From Streptococcus mitis (GTDB lineage: Bacteria; Bacillota; Bacilli; Lactobacillales; Streptococcaceae), in contig NZ_WIJP01000005.1 of NCBI RefSeq assembly GCF_009496155.1, forward strand, positions 1-64,000: a stretch of 64,000 nucleotides of DNA, given 5' to 3'. Below, piece after piece: positions 15,432 through 24,502 of the stretch (the stretch's first letter is position 1; each line of letters starts with the position of its first letter). The position numbers and the translations under genes are program-made. A model generated the notes under the pieces. The model had not been told where the DNA came from, searched no databases, and worked only from the letters and a program-made list of their open reading frames with translations.

Positions 15432-17324
15432 TTACCAAATAATCACGCGCTCTTCTGGTGAACGCCACATACCGTCCCCTTCTTTGACATCATAGGTTGT
15501 AAAGAAATCATCGAAGTTTGGTACTTGCACATTGACACGAAGTTTGGCTGGCGCGTGCACATCGACGCTAGCCAAGAGTTTCATAAATTCTGGACGACCT
15601 TTCATGCGCCAAATACGACCGAAGTTGTAGAAGAATTCTTCTGCTGAAAAGTCTGGTTCTCTCTTAGCTGCTTCAAGCGCTGCAGCGATTCCTCCCAAGT
15701 CAGCCACGTTTTCTGACACAGTCAGTTTACCATTAATGGTTGCTCCATAAGAATCCTGTCCATCAAACTGGTCAATAACTTTTTGTGTTTTCTCCTTGAA
15801 GGCAGCATAGTCGCTCTCTGTCCACCAATCCTTGAGGCTACCATTTTCATCAAAGGAAGCTCCGTTGGTATCAAAAGCGTGGGAAATTTCATGGGCAATA
15901 ACCGCCCCAATACCACCGTAGTTAGCAGATGATGATTGATGCAAGTCATAGAAAGGCGCCTGTAAAATAGCTGCTGGGAAGACAATCAGGTTCTTCTGCG
16001 GATTGTAGTAAGCATTGACCATATGAGCAGGCATGCCCCATTCCTTGTAGTCTACAGGCTGGTTCCACTTGCTCCAACTGTGCTTGATTTCCACACGCGC
16101 AAAGGCTAGAGCATTGTCAAAAAGGCTAGCATTTTCATCCACTAGCTTGTCCTTGTAGCGTTCTGGCAATTCCTCTGGGTAACCGATGTAAGGCTTAATG
16201 ACATTGAGTTTGACGATGGCCTTGTCACGAGTTTCTGGAGTCAACCAGTCATTTTTAGCCAAGCGTTCTTTATAGACATCAATCATGGTTGCCACTTTTT
16301 TCTCTACGTCTGCCTTGGCCTCTGGAGAGAATTTTTCATGGGCATACCAAAGACCCAAGGCTTGTTTGAAAGGACCTTGTGCTAGCTGGTAGGCTGCCTT
16401 GACCTTGTCTTTGGCTTCTGGAACTCCTGAAAGCGCACGGCTATAAGCACCTGACAAGACACGGATTTCTTCTGTTAAATAGCTGGTTGAGAGATTGACC
16501 ACACTCAAAATCAAGGTTGCCTTGAGGAGAGGCCAGGCCTCTTCACTATAGAATTGATCTGCTGCTTGCCAGAAACGTTCCTCGTCTACGATAACCTTGT
16601 CTGGTACTTGTCCAAGAACAGCTTGGAAGAAGTCATCCAGAGGTAGGGCAGGCGCAAATTTCTTGAAATCTTCATATGAATATGGGTGGTAGAGCTTGGC
16701 ATATTCTGAACTTTCTTCATTAGAGAGCACCACTGCCGCAACTCGACGGTCCAATTCTAGTCTTTTCTCTAGCAAGTCTTCAATTTCTGCATCAGAGAAA
16801 TCATAAGCCTTGAGGAGAGTTGCGCTGGTTTCTTTCCAAAGAGTCAAGAGTTCTTCGCGCTGAGGATGGTCTTCTGCATAGTAGGTTGTGTCTGGCAGAA
16901 TCGTGCTTGGAGCACTAGCCCATAAAACGTTGATTCTGGCATCCATAAAGTCTGGTGATACACCAAAAGGAAGGAAATTCGGTTTTCCTGCAAGCTCAAA
17001 CTCTGCTAGTTTGGCAGTGAAATCCGCAAAAGTCTCCAATTCTTGGAATTCTTTAAGAAGTGGTAAGACAGGTGTGATACCGTCAGCTTCTCTCTTATCA
17101 AAATCACGAACTAGGCGGTGGTATTTGACAAAGTTTGCCAAGATAGCATCCTCAGGAACCTCTTCTCCTGCCAACCACTTGTCTGTTGTCGCCAGCATCA
17201 GGTCTTCAATTTCCTGGTCTAAATCAACAAAACCTCCCGTTTGAGACTTATCTGCTGGGATTTCAGCTGTCTGTTGCCATTCTCCATTGATTGCATCATA
17301 AAAATCATCTTGATAACGTGTCAT
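15432..17324 (-). CDS. pepO: endopeptidase O (M13 neprilysin family)
   Basis: 630 aa when started at the ATG at 17324 (MTRYQDDFYDAING), the usual streptococcal length; an upstream in-frame start at 17384 adds 20 residues unlike the family. Zinc site HEISH (VIAHEISHAFD, HExxH) and third ligand in ENVADLGG (ExxxD). The C-terminal DGMWRSPEERVIIW is typical. No classical signal peptide, although pneumococcal PepO is reported on the surface and binds host plasminogen and complement C1q. It lies divergent from psaB. Confidence 0.94.
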   Translation of the reverse strand: MTRYQDDFYDAINGEWQQTAEIPADKSQTGGFVDLDQEIEDLMLATTDKWLAGEEVPEDAILANFVKYHRLVRDFDKREADGITPVLPLLKEFQELETFADFTAKLAEFELAGKPNFLPFGVSPDFMDARINVLWASAPSTILPDTTYYAEDHPQREELLTLWKETSATLLKAYDFSDAEIEDLLEKRLELDRRVAAVVLSNEESSEYAKLYHPYSYEDFKKFAPALPLDDFFQAVLGQVPDKVIVDEERFWQAADQFYSEEAWPLLKATLILSVVNLSTSYLTEEIRVLSGAYSRALSGVPEAKDKVKAAYQLAQGPFKQALGLWYAHEKFSPEAKADVEKKVATMIDVYKERLAKNDWLTPETRDKAIVKLNVIKPYIGYPEELPERYKDKLVDENASLFDNALAFARVEIKHSWSKWNQPVDYKEWGMPAHMVNAYYNPQKNLIVFPAAILQAPFYDLHQSSSANYGGIGAVIAHEISHAFDTNGASFDENGSLKDWWTESDYAAFKEKTQKVIDQFDGQDSYGATINGKLTVSENVADLGGIAAALEAAKREPDFSAEEFFYNFGRIWRMKGRPEFMKLLASVDVHAPAKLRVNVQVPNFDDFFTTYDVKEGDGMWRSPEERVIIW

Positions 17325-17440
17325 CTTGTTCTCGCTTTCATTTGTACTTGTTTTTAGCTTAACAAAAATTAACTGGGAATGCAATTAAAAATGAACTTTC
17401 CTTTTCTATCATTTCTCAGTTATTATTTTAATTTTTTGAA

Positions 17441-17477
17441 AAATTAACTTGACTTAATTTTTTTTTTAAGGTATATT
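17441..17477 (+). promoter_or_regulatory. psaBCA promoter with PsaR-type operator
   Basis: -35 TTGACT (17449-17454), 17-bp spacer, -10 TATATT (17472-17477). A palindrome AAATTAA-CTTGAC-TTAATTT (17441-17460) covers the -35 completely. This is where PsaR would block RNA polymerase when Mn is high. The AAAGGAGG ribosome-binding site follows at 17483-17490. Confidence 0.78.
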
Positions 17478-17501
17478 AAGAGAAAGGAGGAATACAAGTT
17501 T

Positions 17502-18224
17502 ATGATACGTATCGAAAACCTCAGTGTCTCCTACAAAGAAACGTTGGCACTTAAGGATATTTCACTAGTGCTCCAAGGACCAACAATTACCGGTATCATT
17601 GGCCCAAACGGCGCTGGGAAATCAACACTAGTAAAAGGGATGCTGGGAATTATCCCACATCAAGGTCAGGCATTTCTCGATGACAAGGAAGTTAAAAAAT
17701 CCTTACACCGAATCGCCTATGTCGAACAAAAAATCAATATCGACTACAACTTTCCCATCAAGGTCAAGGAATGCGTCTCGCTAGGACTCTTTCCCTCTAT
17801 CCCTCTCTTTCGCAGTTTAAATGCTAAACATTGGAAAAAAGTAGAGGAAGCCCTTGAAATCGTCGGCTTAGCTGACTACGCTGAACGTCAAATCAGTCAA
17901 CTGTCTGGAGGTCAATTCCAGCGGGTCTTGATTGCCAGATGTTTGGTGCAGGAAGCCGACTATATCCTCTTGGATGAACCTTTTGTTGGGATTGATTCTG
18001 TCAGTGAGGAAATCATCATGAATACGCTGAGAGATCTGAAAAAAGCTGGGAAGACGGTTCTCATCGTCCACCACGACCTCAGCAAGGTTCCCCACTACTT
18101 CGATCAAGTCTTGCTTGTCAATCGAGAAGTGATTGCCTTTGGTCCGACCAAAGAAACCTTTACCGAAGCCAATCTCAAAGAAGCTTACGGTAATCGACTC
18201 TTTTTCAATGGAGGTGACCTATGA
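17502..18224 (+). CDS. psaB: manganese ABC transporter ATPase PsaB
   Basis: 240 aa. Walker [10 protein letters not shown] (near 33-41), ABC signature LSGGQFQR (near 132), Walker B YILLDEP (near 150), switch His in VHHD. First gene of the psaBCA operon; overlaps psaC by 4 bp (ATGA). Confidence 0.96.
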   Translation: MIRIENLSVSYKETLALKDISLVLQGPTITGIIGPNGAGKSTLVKGMLGIIPHQGQAFLDDKEVKKSLHRIAYVEQKINIDYNFPIKVKECVSLGLFPSIPLFRSLNAKHWKKVEEALEIVGLADYAERQISQLSGGQFQRVLIARCLVQEADYILLDEPFVGIDSVSEEIIMNTLRDLKKAGKTVLIVHHDLSKVPHYFDQVLLVNREVIAFGPTKETFTEANLKEAYGNRLFFNGGDL

Positions 18225-19069
18225 TTGCAGAATTTATCGATGGATTGCAAAAATTCCATTTCCTACAAAATGCCTTGATAACAGCTATTGTCGTCGGGGT
18301 CGTAGCTGGAGCTGTGGGATGTTTCATCATTCTACGCGGGATGTCACTCATGGGAGATGCCATTTCACATGCTGTTTTGCCAGGTGTAGCCCTCTCCTTT
18401 ATCTTGGGCCTTGACTTCTTTATCGGAGCCATTGTCTTTGGATTGCTAGCTGCCATCATCATTACCTACATCAAGGGGAACTCGATTATCAAAAGCGATA
18501 CCGCCATCGGCATTACCTTTTCTTCTTTCTTAGCCCTCGGTATCATCTTGATTAGTGTCGCTAAAAGTTCAACTGACCTTTTCCATATCCTTTTTGGTAA
18601 TATCCTAGCCGTCCAAGATACGGATATGTTTATTACTATGGGTGTGGGGGCAGCCATTCTCTTGTTGATCTGGATTTTCTTCAAGCAACTCTTGATAACT
18701 TCCTTTGATGAACTCTTGGCCAAAGCCATGGGAATGCCTGTCAATTTCTATCACTACCTTCTCATGGTACTCCTGACTCTCGTGTCTGTGACAGCCATGC
18801 AAAGTGTCGGAACTATCCTGATTGTAGCCATGCTGATTACCCCAGCTGCAACTGCTTATCTGTATGCTAATAGCCTGAAAAGCATGATTTTCCTTTCCTC
18901 AACCTTTGGAGCTACTGCTTCAGTTTTGGGACTCTTTATCGGTTATAGCTTTAACGTTGCGGCAGGTTCTAGTATCGTGCTTACAGCTGCCAGTTTCTTT
19001 CTCATTAGCTTCTTTATCGCTCCAAAACAACGATATTTGAAACTGAAAAATAAACATTTGTTAAAATAA
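18221..19069 (+). CDS. psaC: manganese ABC transporter permease PsaC
   Basis: 282 aa, ABC-3 family (ZnuB/MntB type) with about eight to nine membrane helices. Typical segments are [26 protein letters not shown] and [22 protein letters not shown]. It pairs with PsaB and the PsaA lipoprotein to import Mn2+. Confidence 0.96.
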   Translation: MIAEFIDGLQKFHFLQNALITAIVVGVVAGAVGCFIILRGMSLMGDAISHAVLPGVALSFILGLDFFIGAIVFGLLAAIIITYIKGNSIIKSDTAIGITFSSFLALGIILISVAKSSTDLFHILFGNILAVQDTDMFITMGVGAAILLLIWIFFKQLLITSFDELLAKAMGMPVNFYHYLLMVLLTLVSVTAMQSVGTILIVAMLITPAATAYLYANSLKSMIFLSSTFGATASVLGLFIGYSFNVAAGSSIVLTAASFFLISFFIAPKQRYLKLKNKHLLK

Positions 19070-19100
19070 GGGGCAAAACCCCAATAAATTGGAGGATCTA

Positions 19101-20030
19101 ATGAAAAAATTAGGTACATTGTTCGTTCTCTTTCTTTCCGTCATTGCTCTTGTAGCATGTGCTAGCGGAAAAAAAGATGCAACTTCTGGTCAAAAACTAA
19201 AAGTTGTTGCTACAAACTCAATCATCGCTGATATTACTAAAAATATTGCTGGTGACAAGATTGATCTTCACAGTATCGTTCCTGTTGGTCAAGACCCACA
19301 CGAATACGAACCACTTCCTGAAGACGTTAAGAAAACATCTCAAGCTGATTTGATTTTCTATAACGGTATCAACCTTGAAACAGGTGGCAATGCTTGGTTT
19401 ACAAAATTGGTAGAAAATGCCAAGAAAACTGAAAACAAAGACTACTTCGCAGTCAGTGAAGGCGTTGATGTTATCTACCTTGAAGGCCAAAACGAAAAAG
19501 GTAAAGAAGACCCACACGCTTGGCTTAACCTTGAGAACGGTATGATTTTTGCTAAGAATATCGCAAAACAATTGAGTGCTAAAGATCCTAGCAACAAGGA
19601 ATTCTACGAAAAAAATCTCAAAGAATATACTGATAAGTTAGACAAACTTGACAAGGAAGCAAAAGCTAAATTCAACAATATCCCTGCTGAGAAGAAATTG
19701 ATCGTAACCAGTGAAGGATGCTTCAAATACTTCTCTAAAGCCTACGGTGTCCCAAGTGCCTATATTTGGGAAATCAATACTGAAGAAGAAGGAACACCTG
19801 ACCAAATCAAGACCTTGGTTGAAAAACTTCGCCAAACAAAAACTCCTTCACTCTTTGTAGAATCAAGTGTGGATGACCGTCCAATGAAGACTGTTTCACA
19901 AGACACAAATATCCCAATCTACGCACAAATCTTTACTGACTCTATCGCAGAACAAGGTAAAGAAGGCGACAGCTACTACAACATGATGAAATACAATCTT
20001 GACAAGATTGCTGAAGGATTGGCAAAATAA
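19101..20030 (+). CDS. psaA: manganese-binding lipoprotein PsaA
   Basis: 309 aa from ATG 19101, which has GGAGG 7 nt upstream; an in-frame ATG at 19089 is not used in the family. Lipobox LVAC (Cys 20). Metal ligands are at the expected positions: His67 (DPHEYEP), His139 (DPHAW), Glu205 (TSEG), Asp280 (FTDSIA). Several substitutions relative to the near-invariant pneumococcal protein, as recalled (for example SEGC for SEGA near 206-208), point to S. mitis or a relative. Confidence 0.96.
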   Translation: MKKLGTLFVLFLSVIALVACASGKKDATSGQKLKVVATNSIIADITKNIAGDKIDLHSIVPVGQDPHEYEPLPEDVKKTSQADLIFYNGINLETGGNAWFTKLVENAKKTENKDYFAVSEGVDVIYLEGQNEKGKEDPHAWLNLENGMIFAKNIAKQLSAKDPSNKEFYEKNLKEYTDKLDKLDKEAKAKFNNIPAEKKLIVTSEGCFKYFSKAYGVPSAYIWEINTEEEGTPDQIKTLVEKLRQTKTPSLFVESSVDDRPMKTVSQDTNIPIYAQIFTDSIAEQGKEGDSYYNMMKYNLDKIAEGLAK

Positions 20031-20037
20031 TACTCTG

Positions 20038-20072
20038 AAAAACGTCATTCTCATGTGAGCTGGCGTTTTTTC
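20038..20072 (+). terminator. psaBCA terminator
   Basis: AAAAACGTCA (20038-20047) pairs with TGGCGTTTTT (20061-20070, one G-T pair), then more T. Confidence 0.7.
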
Positions 20073-20097
20073 TATGCCCATATTTCCGGTCAAATCA

Positions 20098-20127
20098 TTG
20101 GAAAATTCTGACCGTTTCAGCTACAAT
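20098..20127 (+). promoter_or_regulatory. tpx promoter
   Basis: TTGGAA (20098-20103), 18-bp spacer, TACAAT (20122-20127), after the psa terminator. Suggests tpx can be transcribed separately from psaBCA. Confidence 0.5.
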
Positions 20128-20152
20128 GGAAGAAAAAAGATTGGAGTATCCT

Positions 20153-20644
20153 ATGGTAACTTTTCTCGGAAATCCTGTGAGCTTTACAGGTAAACAACTA
20201 CAAGTCGGCGACAAGGCGCTTGATTTTTCTCTCACTACAACAGACCTTTCTAAAAAATCTCTGGCTGATTTTGATGGTAAGAAAAAAGTCTTGAGTGTCG
20301 TGCCTTCTATCGATACAGGTATCTGCTCAACTCAAACGCGTCGTTTTAATGAAGAACTGGCTGGACTGGACAACACGGTCGTATTGACTGTTTCTATGGA
20401 CCTACCATTTGCCCAAAAACGTTGGTGTGGTGCTGAAGGTATTGAAAATGCCATCATGCTCTCAGACTATTTCGACCAGTCCTTTGGACGTGATTATGCC
20501 CTCTTAATCAATGAGTGGCACCTATTGGCACGCGCAGTCTTTGTCCTTGATACTGACAATACTATTCGCTACGTTGAATACGTAGACAATATCAATTCTG
20601 AACCAAACTTTGAAGCCGCAATTGCAGCTGCTAAAGCCCTATAG
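20153..20644 (+). CDS. tpx: thiol peroxidase Tpx (PsaD)
   Basis: 163 aa from ATG 20153 (TTGGAG upstream); an upstream in-frame ATG at 20126 lies in the promoter. Peroxidatic Cys in [11 protein letters not shown] (about 58), resolving Cys in KRWCGAEG (about 93). Atypical 2-Cys peroxiredoxin that reduces peroxides with thioredoxin. Location next to psaBCA is conserved in mitis-group streptococci. Confidence 0.95.
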   Translation: MVTFLGNPVSFTGKQLQVGDKALDFSLTTTDLSKKSLADFDGKKKVLSVVPSIDTGICSTQTRRFNEELAGLDNTVVLTVSMDLPFAQKRWCGAEGIENAIMLSDYFDQSFGRDYALLINEWHLLARAVFVLDTDNTIRYVEYVDNINSEPNFEAAIAAAKAL

Positions 20645-20645
20645 A

Positions 20646-20698
20646 AAAAATCCTCTGTCACAAAGAGTTCCCTACTCTTTGAAACGGAGGATTTTTGT
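20646..20698 (+). terminator. tpx terminator
   Basis: AAAAATCCTC and GAGGATTTTT form the outer stem, CAAAGAGT and ACTCTTTG a second inner stem. A T-run follows. Confidence 0.8.
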
Positions 20699-20738
20699 TT
20701 ACGAGTAAACTCAAGTTCGATCTGATAAAAACAACTAA

Positions 20739-20843
20739 TACTCTTCGAAAATCAAATTCAAACCTCGTCAACGTCGCCTTGCCGTACTCAAGTACAGCCT
20801 GCGGCTAGTTTCCTAGTTTGCTCTTTGATTTTCATTGAGTATA
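20739..20843 (-). repeat. BOX element (A-C)
   Basis: On the - strand from TATACTCAATGAAAATCAAA to TTTTCGAAGAGTA, containing GTACGGCAAGGCGACG. It lies at the 3' end of the ABC permease gene. Confidence 0.88.
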
Positions 20844-20845
20844 AA

Positions 20846-23554
20846 TTATTCTACAGATTTCAAGGCTTCAAGCATATCAACCTTTCTCAGATGATAATTG
20901 ACAAAGAAACCAAGCAAGGTCAAAATGATGCTTACTGCTACTACCGGAATCACATATACTTCCCAGCCTACCTGCGGATAAAAGAGAATAGTCGCAGGCG
21001 AAATCATTTGAATCAAAAATTGATGTAAATAGAAACCAGCTACTAGGCCAAGGACGATTCCCACAAGCGACAGCACAATCGTCTCACGATAAATGTAGAG
21101 GGTGACTTCATTATTATGAAAGCCGAGAACCTTGATAGTAGAGAGTTCACGGATTCTCTCAGCTACGTTGATATTAGTTAGATTGTAGAGGATAACAATA
21201 GCCAATAGAACCGATACGATAACTAAGATAGTCATGGTCTGATTGAGTGAGCTAGCGACGGAGTCAAATAGTCGAATAGCTGAAGCATTCTGGACGACGC
21301 TTGACACCGCAGCTTGATTCATAAGTAAGCCTGCCTGCCTTTCTATACCAGATGCACTGATATCCCCTAGTGAGACCAGATAAGTGTTGGCTTGGGGCAC
21401 CTGTCCGTAAATTTGCTCATAGCTAGTCTGACTCATATAAATAAAGTGACCAACGTAATTCTCAGCAATTGCAGCGACCTTTAGCTCCTTACCTTCAATT
21501 TCTAGAGTCTGCCCAACCTTGACACCAGCCAGCTGGGCGACTTTAGCTGTAATAACGACGCCATTGTTTAATGTCAGCTCCTGCTGATGATGCTGCAGAT
21601 GGATAAAGGGTGTCAAATCTTCCTTATCTGTCATCATAAGGGTAATGGTTTGAAGACCAGCCTTGCCTTTGAAATCCTTGTCTAGCGTTTTAGAATAGAT
21701 TTTCTGGTAGGCTTGGATATCCTGCCCTTTCAACACTTCTTCTAACTCTGCCTTGTCCTGATTGGTCGCACTAGGATTTTCAGATATAATCATCTGATAC
21801 TGTTGAATTTGTTGAAACTGTCTAGACGGAACTCCTGCTACAGAGGATTGGATTCCCAAACCTGCAAAGAGCAAAGCTATAGAACCTGCTATACCAAAGA
21901 TCGTCATTAACATCCGATGCTTATAACGGAAGATATTACGAGCTGTTACCTTATGAGTAAAACTGAGACGACGCCAAATAAAACCGATGCGCTCCAGTAA
22001 GATTTTAGCTCCTTTAACAGGAGGTTTAGGCAATAAAAGCTGGGCTGCTTCGTCATGAAGTTCCCTACGAGCCACCAGATAGGCTGGTAACACACTCGCC
22101 AACCAACTTAAAGCAAGAGCCAGTAAGCTATAGGTCCAATAGAACTGAATCTGGGTTTCTCCCACCACCATACCTTTTGTAATAACACTTGAAATCACAC
22201 TGGCTAGTAAATAATGGCCAAGTATGCTACCTAGAGCTGTTCCTACAGTCCCAGCTACTAGACCGTAGAAGAGAAATTTAGCGATAATATCCTTACTACG
22301 ATAGCCCAAGGCTTTAAAAATCCCTGCATGAGTTCGCTCTTCATCCACAAAACGAGTCATGGTTGTAAAAGTTACCATGGCTGCTACGACATAAAGCACC
22401 ACAGGAAAGATATTGCCCACTGCCCGAATACTGGCTGAAGCATTGCTATACATGAGATATCCTTGACCACCTGGCATGGTTTGCCGATTATAGACTTGAT
22501 ACCTTGGCTCCGTCAAATCATCCAAAACTTTCTGATGTTTTTCTAATTTTTCCTTTTCTTTGGCTAGATTTTGTTCAGCCTGCTTTAGTTTGTCCTCTTC
22601 CTTACTCAATTCCTGCTTGGCTTGGATAAGTTGAGCACTGGCCTGCTCTCTCTGAGCTTGAGGCAGCAAGGCTAGTTGACTCTCCTGAGCCTGTAAACGA
22701 GCTTGAGCAGTTGCTAAACGACGCTTGCCTTCCTGCAAATTAGCCTGAGCCTTGTCAAGGGTCTCTTGCCCCTTGTCTAGAGACTCTTGTCCTTCTTTTT
22801 TCAAGAGTTGCAGACGTGCCTTGCCATTATCTGATAAAGCTTGTTCTAGGTCTTCCTGATGCTGTTTGGATTTTTCTTCATAAGCAGCTGAGAAAGCATT
22901 TAATCCTGACAAATCTTGATATTTCAAACGAGCTATATTGTAGACTTTCTGATCAAACTGACTAGGTAAAATCACCCCATAAGCGGTTAAAGTACCACTT
23001 CCACTTCCTGCGTAGCCCATATCTCTCTGAGAGAGGATTTCAGCTGAATCCACAAAACCAGTAATGGTATAGGTATGGTCTTTTAAAGAGGAATGACTGC
23101 CTTCTTTTTCTTTAAAGCTAATCTCCTGTCCCACACGATATTGGCCTTGCAAATGACTGGCTAAAGCAATTTCCTGTCCTGTCTGAGGGAGTCGTCCCTC
23201 TCTTAGCTGAAAGGTTGAAATTCGCGCTGGTTTGGAGTAGAGCCGAATAGCATCCTGCCCATTCTCCATAGTCACATCTGTCAAATAGCCAAACTCAACC
23301 TCTGCACCCTCTATCTGTTCTAGTTCTTCTTGATCTGCTTGATCCAAACCATAGTTAGACATAACTGCCAAATCCAAGGTTTGCGCAGTTGTTAAATAAG
23401 CATTAGCTGTCGCCTCCATGTTAGGACTGGTTACTTTGAGACCTACTAGGGCTAGAGACCCCAACATCATCAAGGTCAAGATGGATAAAAAACGCCCCTT
23501 GGAGCCTGTGAAGGACTGAATTAAGTCCTTCCAATAGGTTTTTCGCTTGATCAT
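20846..23554 (-). CDS. FtsX-type ABC transporter permease with coiled coil
   Basis: 902 aa from ATG 23554 (TTGGAG 8 nt upstream), MIKRKTYWKD. The farther start at 23575 is inside the ATPase gene. One N-terminal TM segment, a long extracytoplasmic region with a coiled coil at about 240-355 (heptad-like LQEGKRRLATAQARLQAQESQ), then three TM helices, an inner extracellular domain and three more TM helices. This is a MacB/FtsX-like topology with two FtsX domains. It works with the preceding ATPase and is probably a mechanotransmission/efflux system; the substrate is unknown. Confidence 0.85.
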   Translation of the reverse strand: MIKRKTYWKDLIQSFTGSKGRFLSILTLMMLGSLALVGLKVTSPNMEATANAYLTTAQTLDLAVMSNYGLDQADQEELEQIEGAEVEFGYLTDVTMENGQDAIRLYSKPARISTFQLREGRLPQTGQEIALASHLQGQYRVGQEISFKEKEGSHSSLKDHTYTITGFVDSAEILSQRDMGYAGSGSGTLTAYGVILPSQFDQKVYNIARLKYQDLSGLNAFSAAYEEKSKQHQEDLEQALSDNGKARLQLLKKEGQESLDKGQETLDKAQANLQEGKRRLATAQARLQAQESQLALLPQAQREQASAQLIQAKQELSKEEDKLKQAEQNLAKEKEKLEKHQKVLDDLTEPRYQVYNRQTMPGGQGYLMYSNASASIRAVGNIFPVVLYVVAAMVTFTTMTRFVDEERTHAGIFKALGYRSKDIIAKFLFYGLVAGTVGTALGSILGHYLLASVISSVITKGMVVGETQIQFYWTYSLLALALSWLASVLPAYLVARRELHDEAAQLLLPKPPVKGAKILLERIGFIWRRLSFTHKVTARNIFRYKHRMLMTIFGIAGSIALLFAGLGIQSSVAGVPSRQFQQIQQYQMIISENPSATNQDKAELEEVLKGQDIQAYQKIYSKTLDKDFKGKAGLQTITLMMTDKEDLTPFIHLQHHQQELTLNNGVVITAKVAQLAGVKVGQTLEIEGKELKVAAIAENYVGHFIYMSQTSYEQIYGQVPQANTYLVSLGDISASGIERQAGLLMNQAAVSSVVQNASAIRLFDSVASSLNQTMTILVIVSVLLAIVILYNLTNINVAERIRELSTIKVLGFHNNEVTLYIYRETIVLSLVGIVLGLVAGFYLHQFLIQMISPATILFYPQVGWEVYVIPVVAVSIILTLLGFFVNYHLRKVDMLEALKSVE

Positions 23555-23555
23555 G

Positions 23556-24257
23556 CTAGTACTCCAATGTATCAATATCCTGAGGATGATGGTTCATCAC
23601 CACATCCTTGACACTGGCATCGTGCATATGAATCACGCGATCAGCAATGGGCGCCAAAGCTCCATTGTGAGTCACGATAATCACCGTCGCTCTCTTTTGA
23701 CGAGACATATCTTGGAGGATTTTCAAAACCTGCTTGCCCGTCTGATAATCCAAGGCTCCAGTCGGTTCGTCACAAAGGAGAATTTTAGGATTTTTGGCTA
23801 CCGCGCGTGCAATGGAGACTCGCTGTTGCTCCCCTCCAGAAAGCTGGGCTGGAAAGTTATTGAGACGATGAGCCAGACCTACATCTGTCAATACCTGTTC
23901 AGGATTCAAGGCATCTGTCACGATTTCAGAAGCCAGTTCCACATTTTCCTTAGCTGTCAAATTGGACACTAGATTATAAAACTGAAAAACAAAACCTACA
24001 TCTTCACGACGATAGTTTGTTCGTTGGTGCGAACTATAGTTGGCAATATTGGCACCATCGATCCAAATCTCCCCCTCATCATTGGTATCCATACCTCCTA
24101 GGAGATTGAGAACTGTTGACTTACCAGCACCTGACGCACCTAGAATAACAACCAATTCTCCCTTTTCAATCTCAAAATTAACATCACGATTGGCCACAAT
24201 CTCCGTGTCCCCAACCTGATAACGTTTGTAACAGTGTTTCATCTCAATATAAGCCAT
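23556..24257 (-). CDS. ABC transporter ATPase (LolD/MacB-like)
   Basis: 233 aa. Walker [10 protein letters not shown] (near 39), Q-loop FQF, signature LSGGEQQR (near 144), Walker [13 protein letters not shown] (near 163), His switch VTHNG. Partner of the FtsX-type permease immediately downstream, separated by one base from its start. Own GAGAGAGG-like ribosome-binding site. Confidence 0.92.
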   Translation of the reverse strand: MAYIEMKHCYKRYQVGDTEIVANRDVNFEIEKGELVVILGASGAGKSTVLNLLGGMDTNDEGEIWIDGANIANYSSHQRTNYRREDVGFVFQFYNLVSNLTAKENVELASEIVTDALNPEQVLTDVGLAHRLNNFPAQLSGGEQQRVSIARAVAKNPKILLCDEPTGALDYQTGKQVLKILQDMSRQKRATVIIVTHNGALAPIADRVIHMHDASVKDVVMNHHPQDIDTLEY

Positions 24258-24352
24258 CAGACCTATCCTCTCTCAAACAAATTACTTCCTACTACCATTA
24301 TAACGCTTTTTCAACTAGTTGGAAACTGCTTACATTCTCAAATCCTTCAAAA

Positions 24353-24376
24353 AAGGCAGTTTCAAATCACTGCCTT
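24353..24376 (-). terminator. terminator of the GH95 unit
   Basis: AAGGCAGT (24353-24360) pairs with ACTGCCTT (24369-24376). On the - strand it is followed by six T. A BOX lies between it and the gene end. Confidence 0.65.
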
Positions 24377-24380
24377 CTAA

Positions 24381-24493
24381 TACTCAATGAAAATCAAAGA
24401 GCAAACTAGGAAGCTAGCCGCAGGTTGCTCAAAGCACCGCTTTGAGGTTGCAGATAAAGCTGACGTGGTTTGAATTTGATTTTCGAAGAGTAT
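24381..24493 (+). repeat. BOX element (A-C)
   Basis: From TACTCAATGAAAATCAAAGA to TTTTCGAAGAGTAT, middle part GGTTGCTCAAAGC...GCTTTGAGGTTGC. Inserted between the fucosidase pseudogene stop and its terminator. Confidence 0.86.
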
Positions 24494-24502
24494 GACATCT
24501 TC

